Positions 51,227 through 60,613 of a stretch of DNA of 64,000 nt are shown in pieces (positions within the stretch are counted from its first letter, which is position 1; each line of letters starts with the position of its first letter). Under the pieces are notes generated by a model, which was not told where the DNA came from, searched no databases, and saw only the letters and a list, made by a program, of their open reading frames with translations. The stretch is from Mixta intestinalis (lineage in GTDB: Bacteria > Pseudomonadota > Gammaproteobacteria > Enterobacterales > Enterobacteriaceae). Both the position numbers and the translations under genes were made by a program. Location: NCBI RefSeq assembly GCF_009914055.1, contig NZ_CP028271.1:4635600-4699599 (forward strand), written 5' to 3'.

Positions 51227-51960
51227 CGATGTGGATAGTTAATATTTTCTTTAGCAGCATCGGCTTCAATAAGCAGGGCTGGTTATATTTCAGAGGTATT
51301 GCGTCTTCGATCCGATATGTTTAACGACTTGTTTTTAATTAGTGAAAGAAACCCTCCCGGAAATAATAGGTTGATTCTTATCCCTGACCAATTTTGAGCT
51401 AAACGGTTTTCCAGAATCGAGAGGGCGTTCCTGTATAAAGGGAACCGTGGATTGATCAAACGCTCAGCCAGTAAAATTATCGTTATTTCATCCGAATAAT
51501 CAAGCCGGGTTTCCCTTTTTTACCGGTGAATAACGAAGGATGATGTTATATAAACGTTATCTTAAAGCTTTATATATCAGCACAAATTAATTTTTAGATA
51601 TTAATTTTTAGGTCAATATATATTAACCTTCGATATGGCGTCCGATGTGTCCGTAATTTAACGCTAAATAAGTCAGATATTTTTCTTTAGCGAAAGGATG
51701 AACAACGTCTGGCTTTACTGCCGTAGCTGCGCATTGTCAGGGGTTGGATAGCTTACAGGCGACTCCTGCAACTTTTGTCTCGCGTTTTTCGCTCCCTGCG
51801 GCGTTGGTAAATCGTCAGCGGTTTACCTGGCAAAGACAGGGGTTTTGCCCCGGTAACGCACTTTAACAACCTTTACGTAAATCCCTTCATCAGCCTATCG
51901 ACGAAAGTTTCGCCTTTCCGTATGATGGCGCCAATTTTACACCCTGTAGAGTAACCTATG
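51227..51960. other. 734-bp non-coding region upstream of folA
   Basis: No gene was found on either strand. The middle part is AT-rich and has a tandem 12-bp repeat at 51586-51611. A TATGAT at 51921 with a poor -35 may be the folA promoter. The region between bactofilin and folA is long for this genome and may hold regulatory elements for both. Confidence 0.45.
51586..51611. repeat. Tandem 12-bp direct repeat
   Basis: ATTAATTTTTAG occurs at 51586-51597 and again at 51600-51611, a 14-bp period, in AT-rich DNA between the divergent bactofilin gene and folA. Confidence 0.7.
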
Positions 51961-52446
51961 ATGATAAGCCTGATAGCGGCTTTAGCAGCCGATCGCGTTA
52001 TTGGGATGGAAAACGCCATGCCGTGGGATCTGCCTGCGGATCTGGCGTGGTTTAAACGCAATACGTTAAACAAACCGGTAGTGATGGGACGCCTGACATG
52101 GGAGTCAATCGGACGTCCGCTGCCCGGTCGCCACAATATTGTGGTTAGCAGCCAGCAAGGCCAAAAAACGGAAGGCGTGACCTGGGTGAGCTCGCTGGAA
52201 GAAGCGCTGGCGGCAGCGGGTGAGGTGGAAGAGGTTATGGTAATCGGTGGCGGACGTATCTATGAACAGATGCTGGATCGCGCCGATCGTCTTTACCTGA
52301 CGCACATCGATGCGGAAGTAGAAGGCGATACCCATTTTCCTGACTATGAACCGGATGAGTGGCAGTCGGTATTCAGCGAGTTTCACGATGCTGATGAAAA
52401 AAATTCCCACAGCTACTGCTTTGAAATTCTTGAGCGCCGTCGCTAA
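51961..52446 (+). CDS. folA: Dihydrofolate reductase
   Basis: FolA reduces dihydrofolate to tetrahydrofolate and is the target of trimethoprim. The protein is 161 aa from the second of two adjacent ATG codons (MISLIAALAADRVIG), matching E. coli (159 aa); starting at 51958 would add one methionine. The active-site D27 lies in LPADLAWF, W22 is conserved, and the GRLTWESIGRPLPGR and VIGGGRIYEQ NADPH-binding segments are intact. It is convergent with apaH. Confidence 0.97.
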   Translation: MISLIAALAADRVIGMENAMPWDLPADLAWFKRNTLNKPVVMGRLTWESIGRPLPGRHNIVVSSQQGQKTEGVTWVSSLEEALAAAGEVEEVMVIGGGRIYEQMLDRADRLYLTHIDAEVEGDTHFPDYEPDEWQSVFSEFHDADEKNSHSYCFEILERRR

Positions 52447-52489
52447 AGGCGCTCTGAAATGCTCTCTTCAGCCCTGTTTCGCAGGGCTG

Positions 52490-53362
52490 CTATGATTTCT
52501 TCCCTGCATGTACGGCGGTTGGCGAAACATCATCGCCGCTGGCACTTTGCAAACGGTTGGAAGGCTGAATAAACAGCTGACGATCTTCCCAACGCAGCAT
52601 GGTCAGCGTGCCACCCCAGCAGCAGCCGGTATCCAGAGCGATAATGCCTTCCGGCGTGCCTTTCCCTTCCAGCGAAGCCCAGTGACCAAAGACAATGGTA
52701 TAGTCGCGCGCGACCGGGCCTGCGATATCGAACCAGGGCTTAAGCGGCGGCGGGGCAGAGCCGGGCGCATCTTTGCAGATCATATCCAGCTGCCCGTTAG
52801 GAAAGCAGTAACGCATACGCGTCAGCGCATTGGTGCTGAAACGCAGGCGTGCCAGCCCGGTTAGCTCCGGGGTCCAGTTATTGGGCATATCGCCATACAT
52901 TGCGTTCAGGAATAACGGATAGCTGTCGCTTGACAGCACCGATTCCACCTCGCGTGCACACACTTTTGCGGTTTCAATATCCCACTGTGGCGTAATGCCC
53001 GCGTGCGCCATCACCAGCTTTTTCTCTTCGTCCACCTGCAACAGCGGCTGCCGACGCAGCCAGTTAATCAGCTCATCGGCGTCGGGCGCTTCCAGCAGCG
53101 GCGTAATGCGATCCTTGGGCTTATTACGGCTGATACCGGCGTATACCGCTAACAGATGCAGGTCATGGTTGCCCAGCACGATGCGCACCGCGTTGCCCAG
53201 CGAACGCACGTAGCGCAGTACGTCCAGTGAACCAGGGCCGCGCGCTACCAGATCGCCGGTAAGCCACAGCGTATCCTTTTCAGCGTCAAAGGCGACCTGC
53301 TGCAACAGAGACTGCATTTCATCGTAGCAGCCATGAATGTCGCCAATCAGATATGTACTCAT
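52490..53362 (-). CDS. apaH: Diadenosine tetraphosphatase ApaH
   Basis: ApaH hydrolyses Ap4A to two ADP and, in E. coli, removes Np4 caps from RNA. The protein is 290 aa from the ATG at 53362 (MSTYLIGDIHG), against 280 in E. coli; the additional residues are at the C-terminus after QPSNR. The metallophosphatase motifs are GDIHGCYDE, GDLVARGPGS and GNHD in the first 70 residues. The longer upstream frame is rejected because it overlaps apaG. It is last in the lptD-to-apaH transcript. Confidence 0.95.
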   Translation of the reverse strand: MSTYLIGDIHGCYDEMQSLLQQVAFDAEKDTLWLTGDLVARGPGSLDVLRYVRSLGNAVRIVLGNHDLHLLAVYAGISRNKPKDRITPLLEAPDADELINWLRRQPLLQVDEEKKLVMAHAGITPQWDIETAKVCAREVESVLSSDSYPLFLNAMYGDMPNNWTPELTGLARLRFSTNALTRMRYCFPNGQLDMICKDAPGSAPPPLKPWFDIAGPVARDYTIVFGHWASLEGKGTPEGIIALDTGCCWGGTLTMLRWEDRQLFIQPSNRLQSASGDDVSPTAVHAGKKS

Positions 53363-53415
53363 GAATGTGTTACCCGGATAAGAAACGGCAAACCCGGCCG
53401 CAGCCGGGTTGTTCA

Positions 53416-53793
53416 TCAATGAATGCGCGAGGGAACCGCGAGGCGGAAAACCGGTATATCGACATAAAACTGCTCGCCCCGATCGTCAATCATCACGTAG
53501 TGCCCCTGCATGGTGCCCATTGGGGTCTCGAGTACGGCACCGCTGGTGTACTGGTATTCATCCCCTGGCATGATATGCGGCTGCTCGCCAATTACGCCAT
53601 CTCCCTGGACTTCTGTTTCGCGTCCGTTGCCGTTGGTGATTAACCAGTAGCGGCTTAATAGCTGCACGTTGTCTCGCCCCAGATTGCGGATAGTGATGGT
53701 ATAAGCGAACACGTAACGATCTTCATCCGGGGCAGATTGCGATTCGACGTAAAAACTTTGTACCTGAACACACACTCGGGACGATTCATTCAT
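53416..53793 (-). CDS. apaG: ApaG (CorD) domain protein
   Basis: At 125 aa, the length of E. coli ApaG, this is a single immunoglobulin-like beta-sandwich of unknown biochemical function. Conserved blocks are VFAYTITIRNLG, LLSRYWLITNGNGRETEVQGDGVIGEQP, GDEYQYTSGAVLETPMGTMQGHY and DIPVFRLAVPSRIH. It lies between rsmA (3 bp) and apaH (53 bp), the standard operon order. Confidence 0.96.
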   Translation of the reverse strand: MNESSRVCVQVQSFYVESQSAPDEDRYVFAYTITIRNLGRDNVQLLSRYWLITNGNGRETEVQGDGVIGEQPHIMPGDEYQYTSGAVLETPMGTMQGHYVMIDDRGEQFYVDIPVFRLAVPSRIH

Positions 53794-53796
53794 GCG

Positions 53797-54618
53797 TTAA
53801 CTCTCCTGCGTCTCAGGGTGCGCAGTTAACCAGTTTGCTAACTGACAATATTGAGCAACGGTGACATTTTCCGCCCGCAGGCTGCCATCGATACCCAGAT
53901 TTTCCATCACTTCGGCGCTGAACAGATGGCCGAGGCTGTTACGCAGCGTTTTACGGCGCTTGCCGAAGGCTTCCATCGTAATGCGGCTCAGCGCACGCAC
54001 ATCGGTTACCGGGTGTGGCTGCGTGGCATGTGGCACCAGGCGAACCACGGCGGAATCAACTTTCGGTGCTGGCGTAAAGGATTCTGGCGGCACTTCCAGC
54101 ACCGGAATCACCTGGCAATAGTATTGCGCCATTACGCTCAGACGACCATAGGCTTTACTGTTCGGCCCGGCTACCAGGCGGTTGACCACCTCTTTTTGCA
54201 GCATAAAGTGCATATCTTTGATCGCATCAGTATAGCTGAAAAGGTGGAACATCAACGGCGTAGAGATATTGTAGGGCAGGTTGCCGAAGACGCGCAGCGG
54301 CTGACCTTTCTCTGCGGCGAGGCGGGAGAAATCGAAGGTCATGGCATCCTGCTGATAGATGGTTAGCTTTGGCCCGAGAAACGGATGCGTTTGCAGGCGC
54401 GCGGCCAGATCGCGGTCCAGCTCAATAACAGTCAGCGCATCAAGGCGCTCGCCCACGGGCTCGGTCAGAGCGCCCAGGCCGGGGCCGATTTCCACCATCG
54501 CCTCGCCGGGCTGTGGATGGATAGCCGCAACGATGCTGTCAATAATGTAGGTGTCGTTAAGGAAGTTTTGTCCGAAACGTTTGCGGGCGAAATGCCCCTG
54601 GTGGACGCGATTATTCAT
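53797..54618 (-). CDS. rsmA: 16S rRNA dimethyladenosine transferase RsmA (KsgA)
   Basis: RsmA dimethylates two adjacent adenosines near the 3' end of 16S rRNA during 30S maturation; its loss gives kasugamycin resistance. Its 273 aa equal E. coli. The S-adenosylmethionine motif is VEIGPGLGALTEP, the catalytic motif IV is NLPYNIST, and the N-terminal HFARKRFGQNFLND is conserved. It overlaps the end of pdxA by 8 nt, indicating coupling. Confidence 0.97.
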   Translation of the reverse strand: MNNRVHQGHFARKRFGQNFLNDTYIIDSIVAAIHPQPGEAMVEIGPGLGALTEPVGERLDALTVIELDRDLAARLQTHPFLGPKLTIYQQDAMTFDFSRLAAEKGQPLRVFGNLPYNISTPLMFHLFSYTDAIKDMHFMLQKEVVNRLVAGPNSKAYGRLSVMAQYYCQVIPVLEVPPESFTPAPKVDSAVVRLVPHATQPHPVTDVRALSRITMEAFGKRRKTLRNSLGHLFSAEVMENLGIDGSLRAENVTVAQYCQLANWLTAHPETQES

Positions 54619-55603
54619 TGACTTCTTTGATCATAGTAATGGCGAGATTAAGCGCCGTAATAAAGCTTCCCGCATCGGCGTTGCCCTGACCGGCCAGTTC
54701 CAGCGCGGTACCGTGGTCAACGGAGGTACGGATAAAAGGTAAACCGAGGGTAATATTTACCGCACGGCCAAAGCCCTGGTATTTCAACACCGGCAGCCCC
54801 TGGTCGTGATACATCGCCAGCACCGCATCGGCATGTTGCAGATATTTCGGCTGGAACAGCGTATCCGCCGGTAGCGGGCCGGTCAGCTGCATTCCCTGCT
54901 GGCGTAACGTATCCAGTGCCGGAATAATGGTGTCGATCTCTTCGTGGCCCATATGTCCGCCTTCTCCCGCGTGCGGATTTAGTCCACACACCAGAATATG
55001 CGGCTGGGCGATACCGAACTTGCGCTGCAAATCCTGATGCAGGATGGTAATCACCTCGCGCAGGCTTGCTTCGGTAATAGCATCTGAAACTGCTTTTAAC
55101 GGCAGATGCGTGGTTGCCAACGCTACACGCAGTGTTTCAGTCGCCAGCATCATCACCACGCGCTCGCAGGCGGCGCGCTCGGCGAAAAATTCGGTGTGGC
55201 CGCTGAAGGCGATACCGGCATCGTTAATGACGCCTTTGTGTACCGGACCGGTAATCAGCGCGGCGAATTCTCCGCTCAGGCAGCCATCGCAGGCGCGGGT
55301 CAGGGTATCCAGCACGTAGCGACTGTTGGCTACCGCAAGTTCGCCTGCGGTAACCGGCGCTGCCAGCGCTATCGGCAGGATAGTCAGCGTACCTGCCTGC
55401 TGCGGCTGAGCGGGTACATCTGGCTGATAGTCACGCAGGGAGAGAGGCAGACCGAGGCGCTTTGCACGGTCAGCGAGCAGCTGCGGCGAGGCGCAGACGA
55501 CCAGCTCAACCGGCCAGTCACGCTGCGCCAGCTGTATGGCAACATCGGGACCAATCCCGGCGGGTTCGCCGGGAGTGATAACTACGCGGGTATTACTGAG
55601 CAT
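54611..55603 (-). CDS. pdxA: 4-hydroxythreonine-4-phosphate dehydrogenase PdxA
   Basis: PdxA oxidises 4-phosphohydroxy-threonine in pyridoxal phosphate synthesis. The protein is 330 aa from the ATG at 55603 (MLSNTRVVITPGEPAGIGPD), against 329 in E. coli. The metal-binding histidines are in SGHTEFFAERA, ATTHLPLKAV and YHDQGLPVLKYQGF, and GLNPHAGEGGHMG is a class signature. The start lies within the last codons of surA (11-nt overlap). A longer upstream frame is a surA shadow. Confidence 0.96.
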   Translation of the reverse strand: MLSNTRVVITPGEPAGIGPDVAIQLAQRDWPVELVVCASPQLLADRAKRLGLPLSLRDYQPDVPAQPQQAGTLTILPIALAAPVTAGELAVANSRYVLDTLTRACDGCLSGEFAALITGPVHKGVINDAGIAFSGHTEFFAERAACERVVMMLATETLRVALATTHLPLKAVSDAITEASLREVITILHQDLQRKFGIAQPHILVCGLNPHAGEGGHMGHEEIDTIIPALDTLRQQGMQLTGPLPADTLFQPKYLQHADAVLAMYHDQGLPVLKYQGFGRAVNITLGLPFIRTSVDHGTALELAGQGNADAGSFITALNLAITMIKEVNE

Positions 55604-56888
55604 TGGCATCCAGGATCTTAACGTAGGCGCTGGCGCGCTGTTCCTGCATCCAGGTTTGCGCTTCTTCAGCAAACTTGCGATTGAACAGCAGACGATAAGC
55701 GCGTTCTTTCTGCGCCGCGTCGGTTTTATCAACTTTACGTGTATCCAGCAGCTGAATCAGGTGCCAGCCAAAGGATGAGTGAACCGGCTGGCTGGTTTCG
55801 CCTTTATTCAGACGCAGCAGCGCATCGCGGAAAGCCGGATCGTAGATTTCCGGGGAATTCCAGCCCAGGTCACCGCCCTGGTTAGCCGAGCCAGGATCGT
55901 CGGAGAACTGTTTCGCTGCGGCAGCGAAGCTGAGTTTACCGCTTTTGATATCGCTGGCGATCTGCATCATTTTCTGACGAGCCTGATCGTCGGTCAGGAT
56001 CGGCGATGGTTTCAGCAGGATATGGCGCGCATGAACCTCGGTAACGGAGATATTCTGGCTTTCGCCGCGCAGGTCATTCACTTTCAGAATATGAAAACCG
56101 ACGCCGGAGCGAATCGGGCCGACGATATCGCCTTTTTTAGCGGTGCTGAGCGCCTGAGCAAACAGCGTCGGCAGCTCTTCAATTTTACCCCAGCCCATAT
56201 TGCCGCCCTGCAACGCCTGCGGATCGGCGGAGTAGGTGACCGCCAGCTTGCCGAAGTCTGCACCGCTGCGCAGCTCGCCAACCAGCTGTTTCGCCAGTTT
56301 TTCCTGATCGTCAACCTGCTGCTGTGACGGATTTTCCGGCAGCGCCAGCAGAATATGGCTGATATTCAGCTCGGTACCCTGCGCGTTCTGCGCGCCCATC
56401 TGCGTAGCCAGCGTATCGACTTCCTGCGGCAGAATCGTGACGCGACGGCGCACTTCGTTGTTACGCACTTCCGCTATCTGCATCTCTTTGCGGATCTGCT
56501 CACGATAAGCGTTGTAGTTGACGCCATCGTACGCCAGGCGGCTGCGCATCTGATCCATGGTCATGCGGTTTTGCGCGGCAATATTCCCGATCGCCTGATC
56601 CAGCTGTTGATCGGTGATCTGCACGCCCATCTGCTTGCCCATTTGCAGAATAATGTTGTCCATCACCAGACGTTCAACGATCTGATGACGCAGGGTGCGA
56701 TCGTCGGGCAGCTGTTGTCCGGCCTGCTGCGCCTGCGCTTTTACAGAGCGCATCATGCCATCAACGTCACTTTCCAGCACGACGCCGTTGTTGACCACGG
56801 CGGCGACTTTATCAACTACCTGCGGGGCTGCGATCGCGGTGTTAGCGGCCAGCGCCACACCCAGTATCAGCATTCTCCAGTTCTTCAT
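55593..56888 (-). CDS. surA: Periplasmic chaperone/peptidyl-prolyl isomerase SurA
   Basis: SurA escorts outer-membrane proteins through the periplasm to the BAM complex. The 431-aa precursor (E. coli 428) has a signal peptide (about 1-20, ending AIA before APQVV). The N-terminal chaperone domain and two parvulin domains follow, the latter readable as ELNISHILLALPENPS... and EVHARHILLKPSPIL..., each ending with a conserved GFHILKVNDLRG- or GWHLIQLLDTR-type strand. It follows lptD, one of its clients, by 54 bp. Confidence 0.97.
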   Translation of the reverse strand: MKNWRMLILGVALAANTAIAAPQVVDKVAAVVNNGVVLESDVDGMMRSVKAQAQQAGQQLPDDRTLRHQIVERLVMDNIILQMGKQMGVQITDQQLDQAIGNIAAQNRMTMDQMRSRLAYDGVNYNAYREQIRKEMQIAEVRNNEVRRRVTILPQEVDTLATQMGAQNAQGTELNISHILLALPENPSQQQVDDQEKLAKQLVGELRSGADFGKLAVTYSADPQALQGGNMGWGKIEELPTLFAQALSTAKKGDIVGPIRSGVGFHILKVNDLRGESQNISVTEVHARHILLKPSPILTDDQARQKMMQIASDIKSGKLSFAAAAKQFSDDPGSANQGGDLGWNSPEIYDPAFRDALLRLNKGETSQPVHSSFGWHLIQLLDTRKVDKTDAAQKERAYRLLFNRKFAEEAQTWMQEQRASAYVKILDANAQ

Positions 56889-56942
56889 ACGTTTTCCATT
56901 TTTCTTTCCGCACTGCGGGTTTGCTTGTCAAACATTACAACA

Positions 56943-59303
56943 TCAGAAAGCGCGCTGGTAAGGCATAATGCCCTCACGTAGCATTTGGTTGCTGCCGAGC
57001 CCATAATTTGAACTCAGACCACGCAACTCAATGTTGAATGAGATTTGGTTTTCATACTTGCTGTTGTCGTTTTCCCAGCCGTTGATCTTGCGCTGGTAAC
57101 CCACGCGGATGGCGTAGCAGCACGAGCTGTACTGCAGACCCACCAGTTGCTCAGCGGCCTGTTTTTCCTTGGTATCGTAGTAGTAAGCACCCACGATTGA
57201 CCAGGCGTCAGCTATCGGCCAGCTGGCAGTCATACCGACCTGCGAGATACCGTTCTCGTAAATCGGGTTGTTGCTAATGTTGCGGTTCAGGGCGCTGGCC
57301 ACATATTCCGGGCTGCTGTAACGGTAGTTCAGCTGCACCATGCGGTCGGCGTCACGGCGATATTCCAGCACCGCGTTGCCCTGCGCAACATTATCCAGAC
57401 GCGTATCGTACTGCAAACCGCCACGAACGCCCCAGCGATCGCTGACGCGCCAGTAAGAGTCACCGGCCCAAATCAGGCTGCCGGTATCGTCCTGTTCGTT
57501 GGTGGTGTTCAGCCCGGTGCGCGATGGGGTAAACGAGTAGATTTGACCCACGGACAGGTTAAAACGTTCAACCAGATCGTTATCATAAATACGTGTGGTC
57601 AAGCCGCTGGCGACCTGGTTAGCCGAGGCGATACGATCGAGGCCGCTGTAGGTACGATCGCGGAACAGGCCGGTGTAGTCAGTTTGCAGCAGCGTGGAGT
57701 CGTAAGCCTGAATATGGCTTTGATCGCGGTACGGAATATACAGGTACTGTAGGCGTGGCTCCAGCGTCTGGGTATAACCCTCCGCCCAGTTCATATTGCG
57801 GTCGAACACCATGCGTCCATCCACTTTAAACTGCGGCATGACGCGGTTAACGTCTTCTTTTAGCTGGTTATTCTCATTACGCGGCTGCGCATTGTAGTAT
57901 TCGACGTCGCTCTGCTGATAATGGGTTGCCAGCAGTTTGGCTTCGGTGTTGATGCTCCCCCAGTCGTTGGAGAGCGGCAGGTTAATGGTAGGTTCCAGGT
58001 GCAGGCGCACCGCGTCCGGCAAATCGTCATTGACGTTGGTGAACTGTACCGCCTGGGCGTAAAGATGGGTATCGAACGGGCCGACATCATTTTTATAATA
58101 GTTGAAGTCGAACTGCGGCTGCGCACGATAAACGTTGCGCGTCCGGTTGGTATCAAATACCTGGAAGTCTTTACTGGAGAGCGTGGCATCCCAGTTGGTA
58201 TCCGCATAGCCAACGCTGAACTTCTGCGTGGCGTAGCCGTCGGTAGTGGAGTAGTACCGGGAATCAAGGTCCTGGAAATACCAGGGATCGCTGACTTTGG
58301 TATAGTCGGCGTTAAAGCGCCAGTGCTGCTGATAGACGCCGGAGTGACGCCAGTAGAACAGCCAACGGTTACTGTCGCCGTCGCTGGAATTACGCGCCGC
58401 CGCGTCACGTTTGTACTCGTCGTCGCTCGGCAAATAATCAAATTCAATCAGCCCGGAACCCGCCTGCGAAAGATAGCGGAATTCATTCTGCCATTGCAGG
58501 CCACGCTTGCTCAGGTAATTTGGCGTGATGGTGGCATCCATTTGTGGCGCAATGTTCCAGTAATAAGGCAGCGCAAACTGTAAGCCATCATTATTGCTGT
58601 ATTTCGCGTTAGGGATCAGGAAGCCGGAGCGGCGGCGATCGCCGATAGGCAGTTGCAGGTAGGGGCTGTAAAAGACCGGGACGGCACCGATTTTAACGCG
58701 TGCGTTCCAGATTTCCGCTACCTGTTCTTCGCGGTCCTGAATGATTTGCGAACCTACCACGCTCCAGCTATTACTGCCGGGCAGACAGGAGGTAAAGGAG
58801 CCTTTTTCCAGAATGGTATAGCGGCTGTTGCCACGCAGTTTCATCTGATCAGCATCGCCACGCCCCTGGCGTCCTACCATTTGATAGTTGCCGTTCCAGA
58901 CGTTGGTATCTTTGGTATTTAAATTTGACCAGGCTTTCGGACCTTTCAGGATGACCTGATTATCATCATAATGCACATTACCCAGCGCATCGACGGTACG
59001 AACAGGCTCGGTCTGGCCGGGTAGCTGGCGCTGATGTAACTGAATTTCGTCAGATTGCAGGCGGCTGTTACCCTGCTGGATATCCACTTTACCGGTGAAT
59101 ACAGCATCGTCAGGGTAGTTACCCCTGGCGTTGTCAGAATGTATCGTTACCGGCAGTTGATTCGCATCACCCTGAACCAGAGGTCGATTATAGCTTGGTA
59201 CGCCCAGCATACACTGCGACATCAGATCGTCGGCAAGGGTGTACTGACTGTAAAGCGCTGCGCCAATCATCGTGGCCAGCAGTGTAGGTATACGTTTTTT
59301 CAT
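56943..59303 (-). CDS. lptD: LPS-assembly protein LptD
   Basis: LptD is the outer-membrane barrel that inserts lipopolysaccharide with its plug LptE. The 786-aa precursor (E. coli 784) has a signal peptide (about 1-24, TLA before DDLMSQC). The N-terminal OstA/jellyroll domain follows, then a large beta-barrel from about 200 onward. The cysteines for the two long-range disulfides are visible: one in SQCMLG, one in TSCLPGSN, and the adjacent pair in YSSCCYAIRVGYQR. The barrel's NPNARY-type luminal gate motif appears as LIPNAKYSNNDG. It is divergent from djlA across 180 bp. Confidence 0.97.
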   Translation of the reverse strand: MKKRIPTLLATMIGAALYSQYTLADDLMSQCMLGVPSYNRPLVQGDANQLPVTIHSDNARGNYPDDAVFTGKVDIQQGNSRLQSDEIQLHQRQLPGQTEPVRTVDALGNVHYDDNQVILKGPKAWSNLNTKDTNVWNGNYQMVGRQGRGDADQMKLRGNSRYTILEKGSFTSCLPGSNSWSVVGSQIIQDREEQVAEIWNARVKIGAVPVFYSPYLQLPIGDRRRSGFLIPNAKYSNNDGLQFALPYYWNIAPQMDATITPNYLSKRGLQWQNEFRYLSQAGSGLIEFDYLPSDDEYKRDAAARNSSDGDSNRWLFYWRHSGVYQQHWRFNADYTKVSDPWYFQDLDSRYYSTTDGYATQKFSVGYADTNWDATLSSKDFQVFDTNRTRNVYRAQPQFDFNYYKNDVGPFDTHLYAQAVQFTNVNDDLPDAVRLHLEPTINLPLSNDWGSINTEAKLLATHYQQSDVEYYNAQPRNENNQLKEDVNRVMPQFKVDGRMVFDRNMNWAEGYTQTLEPRLQYLYIPYRDQSHIQAYDSTLLQTDYTGLFRDRTYSGLDRIASANQVASGLTTRIYDNDLVERFNLSVGQIYSFTPSRTGLNTTNEQDDTGSLIWAGDSYWRVSDRWGVRGGLQYDTRLDNVAQGNAVLEYRRDADRMVQLNYRYSSPEYVASALNRNISNNPIYENGISQVGMTASWPIADAWSIVGAYYYDTKEKQAAEQLVGLQYSSCCYAIRVGYQRKINGWENDNSKYENQISFNIELRGLSSNYGLGSNQMLREGIMPYQRAF

Positions 59304-59483
59304 ACGCGGTATCGATAATTCCGTTAACTGGCATCATGCCGACAAAACGGTCAGAGACTAACGTACTGCACTGCGTTGCGCCAGTGTTAATCCGTGCCTG
59401 TCCGCGTTGCCGTTAGGCAGTGAGGTAAATGACAGGTATGATAATGCAAATTTTAGCCTTCGGCATGGCGAATTGAGGAGTAT

Positions 59484-60308
59484 ATGCGCTATTGGGGAAA
59501 AGTAATTGGTCTGCTGCTGGGGTTGATTTCCGGCGCGGGCTTTTGGGGACTGCTGATTGGGCTGTTGCTCGGCCATTTGGTAGATAAAATCCGCGAAACG
59601 CAGGGAAGAGCTTATTTCGCAAATAATCAGACCCGACAGACAATTTTTTTTCGTACCACGTTTCAGGTGATGGGCCATTTGTCCAAGTCTAAAGGACGAG
59701 TGACCGAGGCGGATATCCAGATTGCCTCTTTGCAGATGGATCGGATGCAGTTGCACGGGGTGTCACGCGTTCAGGCGCAGCAGGCATTTCGTGAAGGTAA
59801 GCAGAGCGATTACCCGTTGCGCCCCAGGCTGCGGGAGCTGCGCAGCGCCTGTTTCGGGCGTTTCGACCTGCTTCGGATGTTCCTGGAGATTCAGATTCAG
59901 GCAGCGTTTGCAGACGGTTCGCTTCATCCGAAAGAGCGGCAGGTGCTGTATGTGATTGCGGAAGAGTTGGGCATTTCACGCGTTCAGTTTGAGCAGTTTT
60001 TACGCATGATGGAAGGCGGTCAGCATTTTGGGCGCGGTCAGTCATGGGATGGTGCATCGCACGGCGGTCAGTATTACGGCCGGCAGCAGGGACCAACGCT
60101 GGAGGCGGCCTGCAAGGTGTTGGGCGTGAAGCCTGACGATGATTATATGACCATCAAACGAGCCTGGCGCAAACTGATGTCGGAGCATCATCCCGATAAG
60201 CTGGTGGCGAAAGGCTTGCCGCCGGAGATGATGGAGATGGCGAAGCAGAAGGCGCAGGATATTCAGGCCGCCTGGGATTTGATTCGCCGGGAGCGCAATT
60301 TTAAGTAG
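59484..60308 (+). CDS. djlA: Membrane-anchored co-chaperone DjlA
   Basis: DjlA is a type III inner-membrane J protein that works with DnaK and, in E. coli, activates the Rcs capsule pathway when overproduced. The protein is 274 aa (E. coli 271). A single glycine-rich membrane helix (about 7-31, with GxxxG spacing for dimerisation) is followed by a TerB-like domain (about 55-170), a short Gly/Gln linker, and a C-terminal J domain with HPD in SEHHPDKL near 240. It is divergent from lptD. Confidence 0.96.
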   Translation: MRYWGKVIGLLLGLISGAGFWGLLIGLLLGHLVDKIRETQGRAYFANNQTRQTIFFRTTFQVMGHLSKSKGRVTEADIQIASLQMDRMQLHGVSRVQAQQAFREGKQSDYPLRPRLRELRSACFGRFDLLRMFLEIQIQAAFADGSLHPKERQVLYVIAEELGISRVQFEQFLRMMEGGQHFGRGQSWDGASHGGQYYGRQQGPTLEAACKVLGVKPDDDYMTIKRAWRKLMSEHHPDKLVAKGLPPEMMEMAKQKAQDIQAAWDLIRRERNFK

Positions 60309-60613
60309 CATGTCTTGTTGGTTAATTATGTAGTTACCGTCGCTTTGGTTAAATACTTATTTAATGACTGTGCCGGTTAGCGACGGGCAGACCGCGGAGT
60401 AAAGCCTCCGCGTCAGGGCAGACGCGGCGGAGTCTCCGGGGTTGGATTGACAACGTCTTTACGGAACGCCTGCCCGTGGCTGACGTTCACTAAGCTGGCA
60501 CCAGCCGCGCTTATGTTGCCGCGACATCCCTAAACCAGCCTGTTGAGACATCACCAATTCAGTTCAGGCCCGGCCCGTTGTGACATAACCAAACCGGCCC
60601 TGACTCCACGGCT
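60309..60613 (+). repeat. Repeat-bearing spacer between djlA and rluA
   Basis: 305 bp without a gene. A hairpin with arms CGCGGAG and CTCCGCG lies near 60394-60413. Three imperfect copies of a GTTG-N(0-3)-GACAT-N-CC-NAA motif, each beside a CCAGCC- or CGGCCC-like block, occur at about 60515, 60542 and 60577. No T-tract terminator is evident between these convergent genes. Confidence 0.45.
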
